Assembly: GCA_024690635.1 (NCBI GenBank)
Contig: JAILOW010000039.1
Span: 1-31,062, forward strand
DNA: 31,062 nt
From: Butyrivibrio sp.
Lineage (GTDB): Bacteria; Bacillota_A; Clostridia; Lachnospirales; Lachnospiraceae
Direction of reading: 5' to 3'
A program made the translations under genes and the position numbers. The notes below the pieces were generated by a model. It saw nothing but the letters and a program-made list of their open reading frames with translations, was not told the origin of the DNA and made no database searches. Of the stretch, positions 1-8,350 are shown piece after piece (the stretch's first letter is position 1; every line of letters begins with the position of its first letter).

Positions 1-378
1 CCCAAGATCGCTATGACGGTCAAGATGCTTAGAGGAAGCCTTATCGACGAAGCGGCCAAGGACTATACAAGAACTGCTTACAGCAGAGGTAATGATACAG
101 ACGGCGTGCTTTACAGACATGTGCTTAAAAACGCCATGATACCCGTTATCACCTTCCTTGGAATGCTGCTGGCGGACATGGTTGCAGGCAGTATAGTTAT
201 AGAGCAGGTTTTCAGCATTCCCGGTATTTCAAGGATTCTTTTATCAAGCATCAGCAACAGGGATTATCCCGTTGTAGAAGCCATAATCATGGGAATTGCC
301 ATAATAGTTATCCTTATAAACCTGATGGTTGACATTATTTACAGGATCATAGATCCCAGAATCGAGATAGACGACTAA
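1..378 (+). CDS. ABC transporter permease, Opp/Dpp/NikB type (3' part)
   Basis: This is the C-terminal part of an inner-membrane permease of the peptide/nickel ABC importer family. The frame is open from base 1, so the gene begins upstream of the window. The visible part contains the coupling-helix region (an RGN-type segment followed by HVLKNAMIPVITFLG, typical of the EAA motif of these permeases). Two further hydrophobic segments follow, around MLLADMVAGSIVIEQVF and AIIMGIAIIVILINLMVDIIY, ending in the usual short YRxxDPR tail. Its stop codon directly abuts the ATG of the next permease, so the two are co-transcribed. Substrate cannot be told from the permease fragment. Confidence 0.9.
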   Translation, partial: PKIAMTVKMLRGSLIDEAAKDYTRTAYSRGNDTDGVLYRHVLKNAMIPVITFLGMLLADMVAGSIVIEQVFSIPGISRILLSSISNRDYPVVEAIIMGIAIIVILINLMVDIIYRIIDPRIEIDD

Positions 379-1200
379 ATGAAAGATTACAAGAGTGTAC
401 TTAAAAAGGTCAGAAAAGACCCATATCTGATGGCAGGACTTATCATCACGGGGCTTATCCTTCTTATGGTGGTGGTAGGACTGTTCTGGATGCCTCATGA
501 GCCCACCAAAATGAATGCCGCTGAAAAGCTTCAGGGTATTTCTTTTAGACATATTATGGGAACCGACAACATGGGACGTGATGTGTTCAGCAGAGTCATG
601 TACGGAAGCAGGGTTACACTTTTTATTGCCCTTGGAACCGTAGTGATCGGTGCAGGAGTCGGAACTATAATCGGAGCGGTTACAGGCTACTACGGCGGAA
701 CACTCGATGAAGTAGTTATGAGGATCATCGATGCCCTTTTTGCTTTTCCAAGCATTTTACTTGCACTTGTCATCGTATCTCTTTTCGGAACAGGCTGGTC
801 GCAGCTTCTGATCTCTCTGGGAATAGCTTTTGTGCCCAGTTTTGCCAGGATCGTTCGAGGCGAAGTCCTTCACTGCAAGAACATGGACTATGTGGAGAGC
901 GCCAAGCTGCAGGGCGTTTCTGATTTCAGAATGATATTTGTGCACATACTTCCCAATATAAAGGGAGTGCTTGCTTCATCCATACTCATCGGATTTAACA
1001 ATGCTGTGCTGGCTGAGGCGGGACTTAGTTATCTGGGGGTTGGCTCACAGCCGCCCTATGCAAGCCTTGGCAGAATGCTTTCGGATGCGCAGCAGTACAT
1101 GTTTGCTAACCCAAGTTATGTTTTGTGTCCCGGTATTGTCATTGTTCTTATGGTGCTGGGATTTGCATTTCTGGGAGAAGGGATCAGAAGATGGAAATAA
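379..1200 (+). CDS. ABC transporter permease, Opp/Dpp/NikC type
   Basis: The second permease of the importer, 273 residues. An N-terminal membrane helix (about residues 18-37) is followed by the family signature GTDNMGRDVFSRVMYGSR near residues 61-78. Several more membrane segments follow, then the EAA-type coupling loop (SAKLQGVSDFRMIFVHILPN) and a C-terminal LNFLGEGIRR-like end (FAFLGEGIRRWK). The length is close to NikC and a little short for OppC. The start ATG immediately follows the stop of the upstream permease, and the 3' end overlaps the ATPase gene by 10 bases. It would form the transmembrane pore with the upstream partner. Confidence 0.93.
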   Translation: MKDYKSVLKKVRKDPYLMAGLIITGLILLMVVVGLFWMPHEPTKMNAAEKLQGISFRHIMGTDNMGRDVFSRVMYGSRVTLFIALGTVVIGAGVGTIIGAVTGYYGGTLDEVVMRIIDALFAFPSILLALVIVSLFGTGWSQLLISLGIAFVPSFARIVRGEVLHCKNMDYVESAKLQGVSDFRMIFVHILPNIKGVLASSILIGFNNAVLAEAGLSYLGVGSQPPYASLGRMLSDAQQYMFANPSYVLCPGIVIVLMVLGFAFLGEGIRRWK

Positions 1201-2000
1201 TCCTTGATGTTACTGATCTTCATATAGAGTTCCATGACCATGATCTTCCTGAGGTTGCTGTGGAGGATTTTGATCTGATGCTTGAAAAAGGCGAGATCGT
1301 CGGGATCGTAGGAGAGTCGGGATCCGGCAAGAGTATGAGTGCCCTTGCGATAGCAGGTCTTTTAAACAGAAAGTCTCTTACAAAAAGCGGCAGGATCATG
1401 TTTGACGGAAATGACCTTTTAACCTGCGACAGAAAGACCCTTCGAGGCTATCAGGGAGATGAGATATCCATTATTTTCCAGGAGCCCATGACAAGCCTTA
1501 ATCCTGTAAAGAGGATCGGATGGCAGGTGGAGGAGCCTCTTTTTATCCATCATCCCGAGATCGACAAAAAGACCAGAAAAGAAAAGGCTATAGCAATGCT
1601 AAAGGATGTGGGCCTTGAAAACGCCGAGGATGTTTATTATATGTATCCTCATGAGCTTTCCGGCGGAATGAGGCAGAGAGTTATGATAGCATCTGCCATG
1701 ATAGGTAATCCCAAGATCCTCATTGCGGATGAGCCTACGACAGCTCTTGATGTGACAGTTCAGGCGCAGATCGTGGAGCTTTTAAAAAAGCTTAATAAAG
1801 AGACGCAGACTTCTATAATATTTATCTCCCATGACCTTAGCCTTGTAAGTCAGCTCTGCAAGAGAGTTATAGTCATGCAAAAGGGAAATATTGTGGAATC
1901 GGGAAAGACGGCGGAAGTTTTTGCTCATCCAAGAGACATATATACCAAAAAGCTCATAGCCGCCATTCCAAAGATAGATCTTAGAGAGGAAGGACGCTGA
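1191..2000 (+). CDS. ABC transporter ATP-binding protein, OppD/DppD/NikD type
   Basis: The first ATPase of the importer, 269 residues from the ATG at 1191, which is preceded by GGAGAAGGG. I prefer this start to an upstream in-frame ATG at 1125, which lies deep in the permease gene. Walker A is GESGSGKS, the ABC signature is LSGGMRQR, Walker B is ILIADEPTTALD, and an H-loop follows in FISHDLSLV. The protein stops shortly after the H-loop region, so it lacks the C-terminal oligopeptide/dipeptide (oligo_HPY) extension with its cysteine motif seen in most OppD/DppD proteins. In length it resembles NikD. Peptide or nickel specificity therefore remains open. Confidence 0.92.
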   Translation: MEIILDVTDLHIEFHDHDLPEVAVEDFDLMLEKGEIVGIVGESGSGKSMSALAIAGLLNRKSLTKSGRIMFDGNDLLTCDRKTLRGYQGDEISIIFQEPMTSLNPVKRIGWQVEEPLFIHHPEIDKKTRKEKAIAMLKDVGLENAEDVYYMYPHELSGGMRQRVMIASAMIGNPKILIADEPTTALDVTVQAQIVELLKKLNKETQTSIIFISHDLSLVSQLCKRVIVMQKGNIVESGKTAEVFAHPRDIYTKKLIAAIPKIDLREEGR

Positions 2001-2001
2001 T

Positions 2002-2754
2002 ATGGAAGAATCCAAAGTACTTAAGGTGTCCGGCCTTAATGTCTTTTATAAAAACAGAAAAAGAAAGCTCTTTTCAAAAAAGAACAAGATACAGGCCCTT
2101 CACGACGTATCCTTTGATATGGAAGAGGGAGAAGTTCTGGCTATAGCGGGAGAGTCAGGATGCGGCAAATCCACTCTTGCAAGGGCTATTGTGGGTATCA
2201 ACAAGGACTACACAGGTGAGATTCTGCAAAAGTACAAAAGCCCCCAGATGGTTTTCCAGGATCCTTACAATTCCCTTAATCCTGCCAAAAAAATAGGATG
2301 GCTTTTGGAAGAGCCCCTTAAAGTGGACAAGGAAAAAGTCTGGACTAAAGAGGAGCGAAGAGCAAGAGTTGAAGAGATCATGAAAGAGATCGAGCTTCCT
2401 CTTAATATGCTGGAGAGATATCCCTCTCAGCTTTCCGGCGGACAGAGGCAGAGAGTGTGCATCGGTATCGCGCTTATGAAATCGCCCAAGCTTCTTATTG
2501 CAGACGAGCCCGTATCTGCCCTTGATGTTACCATTCAGGCTCAGATCATGGAGCTTTTGGACAATCTACATAAAAGACTTGGCATATCCATTATCTTTAT
2601 CTCCCATGACCTTCGCGTGGTTTACAAGATAAGCGACCACGTAATGATCATGAAGGACGGAAGAGTTGTGGAATACGGAAAGACAAAGGAGGTCTACAGA
2701 GACCCTCAGCATGAATATACTAAACAACTTCTTAAGGCTGCGGGTATAGTATGA
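2002..2754 (+). CDS. ABC transporter ATP-binding protein, OppF/DppF/NikE type
   Basis: The second ATPase, 250 residues, starting one base after the stop of the first. Walker A is GESGCGKS, the family's PYNSLNP motif is present, the signature is LSGGQRQR, Walker B is LLIADEPVSALD, and the H-loop lies in FISHDLRVV. As with its partner, the chain ends right after the nucleotide-binding domain (EYTKQLLKAAG) without the C-terminal oligo_HPY extension. It would pair with the upstream ATPase as a heterodimer that powers import. It is the last gene of the operon; no convincing intrinsic terminator follows before the next promoter region. Confidence 0.92.
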   Translation: MEESKVLKVSGLNVFYKNRKRKLFSKKNKIQALHDVSFDMEEGEVLAIAGESGCGKSTLARAIVGINKDYTGEILQKYKSPQMVFQDPYNSLNPAKKIGWLLEEPLKVDKEKVWTKEERRARVEEIMKEIELPLNMLERYPSQLSGGQRQRVCIGIALMKSPKLLIADEPVSALDVTIQAQIMELLDNLHKRLGISIIFISHDLRVVYKISDHVMIMKDGRVVEYGKTKEVYRDPQHEYTKQLLKAAGIV

Positions 2755-2801
2755 TCTAATTCTAATGAAAGTATGAAGAAAATTGTATGAAAATATAAAA
2801 T

Positions 2802-2888
2802 TTGACTAAAATCATAACAATATATAGTATATATTCGTATAATGGTGTAAAGACTTGGGAATTAATAACCGATATTATTATTGTCGGT
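2802..2888 (+). promoter_or_regulatory. Putative promoter and small leader hairpin of the 143-aa gene
   Basis: TTGACT at 2802-2807 is a good -35 match. The AT-rich stretch after it offers TAGTAT at 2825-2830 (17-base spacer) as a -10, while a perfect TATAAT lies further on at 2838-2843 without a well-placed -35. A hairpin ACCGATA (2868-2874) with TGTCGGT (2882-2888) lies between promoter and gene and could be an operator or leader structure. The exact start of transcription is uncertain. Confidence 0.45.
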
Positions 2889-2925
2889 AACGGCAGAATA
2901 AAAAATGAGAGAGGAGGTATAGAAT

Positions 2926-3357
2926 ATGGCTTTGGACAGATTAAACGGTTATATATCTGGTTACAACGCATATAATATACCCTCAGTATCAGATCCCAAG
3001 TTTAAACCCGCAGAAGAAGCTGCAGCTGCAGCGCAAAACGGGATAGCACAGCAGAACGAAACTCCCAATCAGGAAGAAAAGAAACAGCAGTTTGATCTCA
3101 CAGTAGAAGTACCCGCGAGAGAAAATGCTTCTATAGAAAATATAGCCATATCTTTCGGACAGTATGACAGCTCCTCCATTGATCTTTTTGGAGAGAACGG
3201 TCTTGCTTCCACGGATATGAGACAGGCTATTTCAGGTATGAAAAAGGATCACATCCTTCATGAATACCAGTATTTCGTTGGCGGCAAGGATCTAACCGGA
3301 AAGGACAGCAACATCATTGCCGGAACTGAGGATGGACTTGTAATCAAGCTCAGATAA
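2926..3357 (+). CDS. Hypothetical protein, 143 aa, unknown family
   Basis: I do not recognise this protein. It starts at an ATG with a strong ribosome site (GAGAGGAGG, about 8 bases upstream). There is no signal peptide and no membrane segment. The N-terminal 20 residues are rich in Tyr, Asn and Gly (LNGYISGYNAYNIPSVSDPK). Residues about 26-60 form an Ala/Gln/Glu-rich linker, and the C-terminal 90 residues look folded (VEVPARENASIENIAISFGQ and DHILHEYQYFVGG). It appears to be a single-gene unit with its own promoter region and a strong terminator. A soluble cytoplasmic or cell-surface-associated role are both possible. Confidence 0.75.
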   Translation: MALDRLNGYISGYNAYNIPSVSDPKFKPAEEAAAAAQNGIAQQNETPNQEEKKQQFDLTVEVPARENASIENIAISFGQYDSSSIDLFGENGLASTDMRQAISGMKKDHILHEYQYFVGGKDLTGKDSNIIAGTEDGLVIKLR

Positions 3358-3385
3358 ATATTCACCTATTTATCATAAATTTTAG

Positions 3386-3420
3386 AAAACCCGCAGGCTT
3401 TTGTGTCTGCGGGTTTTCTT
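3386..3420 (+). terminator. Intrinsic terminator after the 143-aa gene
   Basis: An 11-base perfect stem, AAAACCCGCAG (3386-3396) with CTGCGGGTTTT (3407-3417), closed by a 10-base loop. The T-run is the end of the 3' arm plus CTT. It separates this unit from aroEK. Confidence 0.9.
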
Positions 3421-3483
3421 GCGTTTGGGGAAGATTCAAGGTAGAATTTGAAAGAAAACAACTAAAAATATCGGGGGATAGCA

Positions 3484-4884
3484 ATGGCAAATTATTCTGA
3501 CGGGCATACAATAACATGCGGCATCATAGGAAATCCGGTGAAACACACCATGTCACCTTTGATCCATAATTCTTTTGCTCAGAGCCTTTCCGAGAACCTT
3601 GTTTACGTTCCTTTTGAGGTATCCGGGCAGGGGCTTGAAAGTGCTGTAAAAGGCGCCTATGAGCTTGGAATAAGGGGAATTAATGTTACAGTGCCATATA
3701 AGAGCGATGTGATCCCCTTTTTAAATGATATCGATCCCATGGCTAAAAAGATTGGAGCGGTAAACACTCTTGTAAGGGATGAGACTTTGGGTGGCTATAA
3801 AGGCTACAATACCGATGCCACAGGTCTTTTCCATGCTATGCAGGATGAAGGCATAGAACTTGCGGACAAGACGGTGATAATCCTTGGCGCGGGGGGAGTT
3901 GCAAGGCCTGTTGCTCATCTGTGCGTTGAAAAAGGCGCAGCATGTGTCTTTATCCTTAACAGGACTGTGGAAAAAGCCTATGCCATAGCTGAGGAATTTA
4001 CTGACGGAAAAGTCCAGGCCAAGAGCCTTTCCTCATATCTGGATGTGCTGGCATCACTTGCTCCGGGAGAGAAGTTTTTTGCCATACAGTGCACTTCCGT
4101 TGGACTTTATCCTGATGTGGACAGTGTTGTCATTGACGATCCTGTTTTTTACAAAAGAATGTATGCAGCCCTTGACGTAATATACAGGCCTTTGGAGACG
4201 AAGTTTCTTGCCATGGCAAAAGAAGCCGGAGCAAAGACCTTCTCTGGCCTTAAAATGCTGCTGTATCAGGCAGTTGATGCTTTTGAACTGTGGTTTGAAG
4301 ATAAAGGACTTAAGATAGATAAAGACCTGGCTGATGAGGTATATCTTTCCCTGATGCATGAGGTCATGGGAGCCAAGAACATCACCCTTGTGGGATTCAT
4401 GGGATCCGGCAAGACTACAGTATCCGAGCTTCTGGCCGAGGCCCTTGATATGGAGCTTGTTGATACGGACGAAGCCATCACCGATTCCGAGAAGATGACT
4501 GTAAATGAGATATTTGCGGAGTTTGGCGAAGATGGCTTTAGGAATATGGAGACGGAGCTTTTGGATTTCTTTGATGCTGAGCACCTTCGAGATACGGTCA
4601 TATCTTCAGGCGGCGGCCTTCCTATTAGGGAAAAGAACCGCGAATACCTTAAAAAGCTTGGAAAGACCGTTTATTTGAGAACAAGTGCCGAGGCCGTATA
4701 CGAGAGACTAAAAGATGACGATACAAGGCCTTTATTAAAGAGTGAGGATCCCATGGCGAGGATAAAAGAGCTGTTGGATTCACGAAAAGATATATATGAG
4801 GGCTGCGCCGATATCATTGTGGATACCGACGGCAGGACCCCTGTGGAAATAGCGGAGTACATAATCAAAAAGATCTATGAATAA
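3484..4884 (+). CDS. aroEK: Bifunctional shikimate dehydrogenase-shikimate kinase (AroE-AroK fusion)
   Basis: Two consecutive steps of the shikimate pathway in one chain of 466 residues. Residues about 10-290 are shikimate dehydrogenase: MSPLIHN (23-29) binds shikimate, NVTVPYK (67-73) carries the catalytic Lys73, NTD (109-111) the catalytic Asp111, GAGGVARP (135-142) is the NADP loop, and LKMLLYQA lies near 256. Residues about 298-466 are shikimate kinase: Walker A GFMGSGKTT (304-312), VDTD (326-329), Arg353 in GFRNME, a GGG loop (376-378), lid Arg415 and Arg434. The dehydrogenase reduces 3-dehydroshikimate and the kinase phosphorylates the shikimate produced. The end overlaps queH by 8 bases. 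All key residues of both domains are present, so both activities are expected. Confidence 0.95.
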   Translation: MANYSDGHTITCGIIGNPVKHTMSPLIHNSFAQSLSENLVYVPFEVSGQGLESAVKGAYELGIRGINVTVPYKSDVIPFLNDIDPMAKKIGAVNTLVRDETLGGYKGYNTDATGLFHAMQDEGIELADKTVIILGAGGVARPVAHLCVEKGAACVFILNRTVEKAYAIAEEFTDGKVQAKSLSSYLDVLASLAPGEKFFAIQCTSVGLYPDVDSVVIDDPVFYKRMYAALDVIYRPLETKFLAMAKEAGAKTFSGLKMLLYQAVDAFELWFEDKGLKIDKDLADEVYLSLMHEVMGAKNITLVGFMGSGKTTVSELLAEALDMELVDTDEAITDSEKMTVNEIFAEFGEDGFRNMETELLDFFDAEHLRDTVISSGGGLPIREKNREYLKKLGKTVYLRTSAEAVYERLKDDDTRPLLKSEDPMARIKELLDSRKDIYEGCADIIVDTDGRTPVEIAEYIIKKIYE

Positions 4885-5548
4885 AAGAAATTACGCCAGA
4901 GAGCTGGATGAAAAAATAGCATTATACAGAGAAAACGGCGAGCGGCCAAGGCTTCTTTTGCATGCCTGCTGCGCACCCTGTTCTTCTCACTGCCTTGAAT
5001 ATCTGAGGGAATACTTTGATATCACGGTATTTTTCTATAACCCCAATATTACCGAGGAGCCGGAATATTACAAAAGGGTGGAAGAGGAAAAGCGCCTTAT
5101 AGCGGAATATAACAGACAGGTTGAGGAAAAGAACTTTGATGGCATGAAAAGTACCGGGGCTGCGGGAAAGATTGAGATCATTGAAGGAAGATATGATCCA
5201 AAGGAGTTTTTTGAAGCGGCAAAGGGCCTTGAAACCTGCAAAGAAGGCGGAGAAAGGTGCAGAAAATGCTTTGAACTAAGACTCCTTGAAACCGCCCGCA
5301 TTGCAAAGGAAAAGTGCTTTGACCTTTTCACCACGACGCTTACCATAAGCCCTCTTAAAAATGCGGATGTTTTAAATGAAGTGGGAGAGCAGGCGGCTTT
5401 GGAAACAGGCACATGCTTTCTTCCTTCGGACTTTAAAAAGAAAGAAGGCTATAAAAGATCTATAGAGCTTTCGGCGAGGTTTGGCCTTTACAGGCAGGAC
5501 TACTGCGGATGTGGGTTTTCCAAGGCTGAGCGAGATAAAAGGCTTTAA
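4877..5548 (+). CDS. queH: Epoxyqueuosine reductase QueH
   Basis: QueH carries out the last step of queuosine synthesis in tRNA, reducing epoxyqueuosine to queuosine. It is the non-orthologous replacement of the cobalamin enzyme QueG. The 223-residue chain has the family's cysteine pattern: CC-x2-C at 31-35 (ACCAPCSS), Cys121, C-x2-C at 128-131 (RCRKC), and CGC at 210-212 near the C-terminus (DYCGCGFS). These are expected to hold the iron-sulfur cluster and the second metal site. FFYNPNI (52-58) is also typical. The ATG overlaps the end of aroEK (ATGAATAA), so the two are probably translationally coupled; no metabolic link between them is obvious. Confidence 0.93.
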   Translation: MNKRNYARELDEKIALYRENGERPRLLLHACCAPCSSHCLEYLREYFDITVFFYNPNITEEPEYYKRVEEEKRLIAEYNRQVEEKNFDGMKSTGAAGKIEIIEGRYDPKEFFEAAKGLETCKEGGERCRKCFELRLLETARIAKEKCFDLFTTTLTISPLKNADVLNEVGEQAALETGTCFLPSDFKKKEGYKRSIELSARFGLYRQDYCGCGFSKAERDKRL

Positions 5549-5572
5549 ACAAAAGTTTATTTATTATATAAT
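5544..5572 (+). promoter_or_regulatory. Possible promoter for the zinc-ribbon gene
   Basis: A perfect TATAAT at 5567-5572 lies about 50 bases before the next start codon. The matching -35 position (5544-5549, TTTAAA, 17-base spacer) is weak. An AT-rich TAAAC/GTTTA hairpin overlaps this stretch and might act as a weak terminator for the upstream operon. Confidence 0.4.
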
Positions 5573-5620
5573 ATGTTAGTTTGAGGAAGAGTTTCTTTTA
5601 TAAAAAGAAAGGGTATGAGA

Positions 5621-6505
5621 ATGTTTTGTACGAATTGCGGAGCTCCGATAGCACCGGGGCAGAAGTTTTGCAATAAATGCGGAACACCGTTTTCACCGGA
5701 TCTTGTGAATGTCAGATATCCGGCAGGCCCGGGATATATGCAATATCCGCCAAAGAAAAAGTCAAAAACCTGGCTGATCGCACTTATCAGCATCTTTGTG
5801 GTAGCTCTTTTACTTACATTTTCAGTGATGACTGCCAGAGCTTTGGTGAAGGGCTATTTGGCCAAGCACAAGCCTGAAAGCGCACCTGAGCCTCCTGAAG
5901 AATTAACTCAGAACTTCGATATCGAGGACTTCTTTGACGACGATATTTTCGGAGAAGAAGAGGAACAGGAAGACTTCGGGGAAGATTATATAAGCTACGA
6001 CTACGCAGATGTTTATACCTACGATGACAGCGTGCTGATCTACGGAAACGGCACAGTTGACGGATCTACGGTTTTATATAAGGGCAAGACTCTTGATGAG
6101 TTCTGCGATTACATTGATGACTTTGTGCTTGGAAACGGTATTACCGTAAACAGAGATATGCTGGCGGATCTAATAGAGCTTCATCTTGTGGATCCGGGGC
6201 TGGTTGAAAATGACGAAGACTTTGCCAACATCATGATGTGCACACTGGTCATAGCAGGAGAATTCGGATCCCAGGATCTTGGATTTAATACCTGTAGTGT
6301 ATATTATGACGAACCTGAGACCTATTATTACTCGGTGGAACTTGATGAAGAGACGGATGAATGGTTGATCGATTTTAAGAACCGCGAGTGTTACTTTAAT
6401 TATGGCGAAACCGAATACACTTCAGCCGGCGAGTACGGCATGTTCTCGGAAAAGACCTACGCACTCTGGCTTTCGGCTGTAAACGAGTTTTTTGGAATAA
6501 ACTAA
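5621..6505 (+). CDS. Zinc-ribbon membrane protein of unknown function
   Basis: The 294-residue protein begins with a double-cysteine zinc ribbon (MFCTNCG then FCNKCG, four cysteines in the first 20 residues). A Pro/Lys linker follows, then one transmembrane helix at about residues 50-74 (WLIALISIFVVALLLTFSV). Next come a very acidic segment (about 95-125, rich in Asp, Glu and Phe) and a C-terminal domain of about 170 residues. The ribbon should be cytoplasmic and the rest outside. I chose the ATG at 5621 because AAAGGG (5608-5613) is 7 bases from it but only 1 base from the ATG at 5615. The family is common in Firmicutes but its function is not known to me. Confidence 0.82.
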   Translation: MFCTNCGAPIAPGQKFCNKCGTPFSPDLVNVRYPAGPGYMQYPPKKKSKTWLIALISIFVVALLLTFSVMTARALVKGYLAKHKPESAPEPPEELTQNFDIEDFFDDDIFGEEEEQEDFGEDYISYDYADVYTYDDSVLIYGNGTVDGSTVLYKGKTLDEFCDYIDDFVLGNGITVNRDMLADLIELHLVDPGLVENDEDFANIMMCTLVIAGEFGSQDLGFNTCSVYYDEPETYYYSVELDEETDEWLIDFKNRECYFNYGETEYTSAGEYGMFSEKTYALWLSAVNEFFGIN

Positions 6506-6533
6506 AGAAATACAGGAAAAGGAAGGATTTATT

Positions 6534-8336
6534 TTGGAAAAGATACTTGAACTTATATCAAAAGAGATCGGCGATGCCTTTGAGGCTGCCGGATATGACA
6601 GGGAACTTGGAAGGGCTACCATATCCAACAGGCCTGACCTTTGCGAATATCAGTGTAACGGTGCCATGGCAGGAGCTAAAAAGTACGGCAAGGCTCCTTT
6701 CATGATCGCAGATGATGTTGCTGCAAAGCTTGAAGGCAATGAGCTTTTTGAAAAGGTTGAATCTGTTAAGCCCGGATTTTTGAATATCACATTAAAGGGC
6801 AGCGCAGTCAGAAACTATATCGTAAAGATGCTCCATGAAAAACACCTTGGAGTAACTCTTCCCGGGCATGCGCCTACCGTCATCCTTGACTACGGCGGAG
6901 CCAATGTTGCAAAGCCTTTGCATGTTGGACATCTTCGTCCCGCCATCATCGGAGAAGCTGTAAAGAGGATCCTTAAGTACGCAGGAAACAACGTTATCGG
7001 TGATATCCACATGGGCGACTGGGGGCTTCAGATGGGACTTATCATCACAGAGCTTAAGTGCCGCCATCCCGAGCTTCCTTATTTTGATCCCGAGTTTGCA
7101 GGTCCTTTCCCCAAGGAGCCTCCCTTCACTATTCAGGAGCTCGCTGAGATCTACCCTGTAGCCAGTGGCAAGACCAAGGTTTCCGATGATGCAAGCGAAG
7201 AGGAAAAGCAGGCAGCTGCAGCCTTCAAGGCAGAGGCTCTTGAAGCTACCAAGCGCATGCAGGACGGAGACAAGGCTTACAGAGCGATCTGGCATCACAT
7301 TATGAATGTTTCCATTCCTGATCTTAAAAAGAACTACAACAGCCTTAATGTGCACTTTGACCTGTGGAAGGGTGAGTCTGATGTTCATGACATCATCCCC
7401 GGCATGGTTGATTATATGAAAGCTCACGACTACGCTCACGAGAGCCAGGGAGCGCTGGTTGTTGATGTAGCTGAAAAGTCCGATACAAAAGAGATGCCTC
7501 CCTGCATCATCCTTAAGTCAGACGGTGCGGCTCTTTATGCCACAACCGATCTTGCAACCATTCAGGAGAGAATGAAGGAATACCGTCCCGACGCTATTTA
7601 CTACTTTACAGACAAGAGGCAGGCTCTTCATTTTGAGCAGGTATTCAGAACAGCCAAAAAGACAAAGCTCGTTCTTCCCGAGACAGACCTTAGGTTTGTC
7701 GGAAACGGAACCATGAACGGACCTGACGGCAAGCCCTTCAAGACCAGAGAGGGCGGCGTAATGCACCTTGAGAGCCTTGTTCAGGAAATCAACGACAAGA
7801 TGTATGCAAGGGTAAAAGAAAGTAATCCTGATATGCCTGACGATGAGGCAAAGAGCACAGCCGAGAAGATAGCTCTTTCAGCGCTTAAGTACGGAGATCT
7901 ATCCAATCAGCCTTCCAAGGATTACATCTTTGACATTGACAAGTTCACTTCATTTGAAGGTGACACAGGCCCATATATTCTTTACACTATAGTCAGGATC
8001 AAATCCATACTTAAAAAGTATGAGACAGAGGGCGGCTTAGTAAAGGATGCCAAGCTTGACGATCCCGACAGCCCTGCAATGAAAGACCTTATGCTGGGAC
8101 TTACAAGATTTGCCGATGCTGTTGAGGGCGCTGCAAGAGACCTTGCACCCAACAGGATCTGCGCATATATTTATGAACTCAGCAACAGCTTTAACAGTTT
8201 TTACCACGGAACCAAGATTTTGTCAGAAACCGACGAAAATAAGAAGAGCAGCTACATAGCACTTCTTTCCACGACCCTCAAGGTTCTTGAGACCGGCATT
8301 GATCTGCTTGGTTTCTCTGCACCCGAGAGGATGTAA
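6534..8336 (+). CDS. argS: Arginyl-tRNA synthetase
   Basis: A class I aminoacyl-tRNA synthetase that charges tRNA-Arg with arginine; 600 residues, the usual length. The N-terminal tRNA-binding (Add-1) domain covers about 1-110. The HIGH-type motif is HVGH at 130-133, inside GGANVAKPLHVGHLR. The KMSKS region is the degenerate form common in this enzyme (GPDGKPFKTREGG). The anticodon-binding DALR domain at the C-terminus contains YIYELSNSFNSFYH. The start is TTG at 6534, placed by GGAAGGA about 6 bases upstream and the usual N-terminal sequence; no ATG fits. The next gene starts 14 bases after the stop. Confidence 0.96.
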   Translation: MEKILELISKEIGDAFEAAGYDRELGRATISNRPDLCEYQCNGAMAGAKKYGKAPFMIADDVAAKLEGNELFEKVESVKPGFLNITLKGSAVRNYIVKMLHEKHLGVTLPGHAPTVILDYGGANVAKPLHVGHLRPAIIGEAVKRILKYAGNNVIGDIHMGDWGLQMGLIITELKCRHPELPYFDPEFAGPFPKEPPFTIQELAEIYPVASGKTKVSDDASEEEKQAAAAFKAEALEATKRMQDGDKAYRAIWHHIMNVSIPDLKKNYNSLNVHFDLWKGESDVHDIIPGMVDYMKAHDYAHESQGALVVDVAEKSDTKEMPPCIILKSDGAALYATTDLATIQERMKEYRPDAIYYFTDKRQALHFEQVFRTAKKTKLVLPETDLRFVGNGTMNGPDGKPFKTREGGVMHLESLVQEINDKMYARVKESNPDMPDDEAKSTAEKIALSALKYGDLSNQPSKDYIFDIDKFTSFEGDTGPYILYTIVRIKSILKKYETEGGLVKDAKLDDPDSPAMKDLMLGLTRFADAVEGAARDLAPNRICAYIYELSNSFNSFYHGTKILSETDENKKSSYIALLSTTLKVLETGIDLLGFSAPERM

Positions 8337-8350
8337 AAAAGGAAAAAGCT

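Noticed and set aside
4054..4584. Minus-strand open frame of 176 codons inside aroEK
   Set aside because: Shadow frame; the plus-strand frame has intact catalytic motifs of two enzymes across it.
6792..7439. Minus-strand open frame of 215 codons inside argS
   Set aside because: It opposes a strongly conserved tRNA synthetase and shows no motif.
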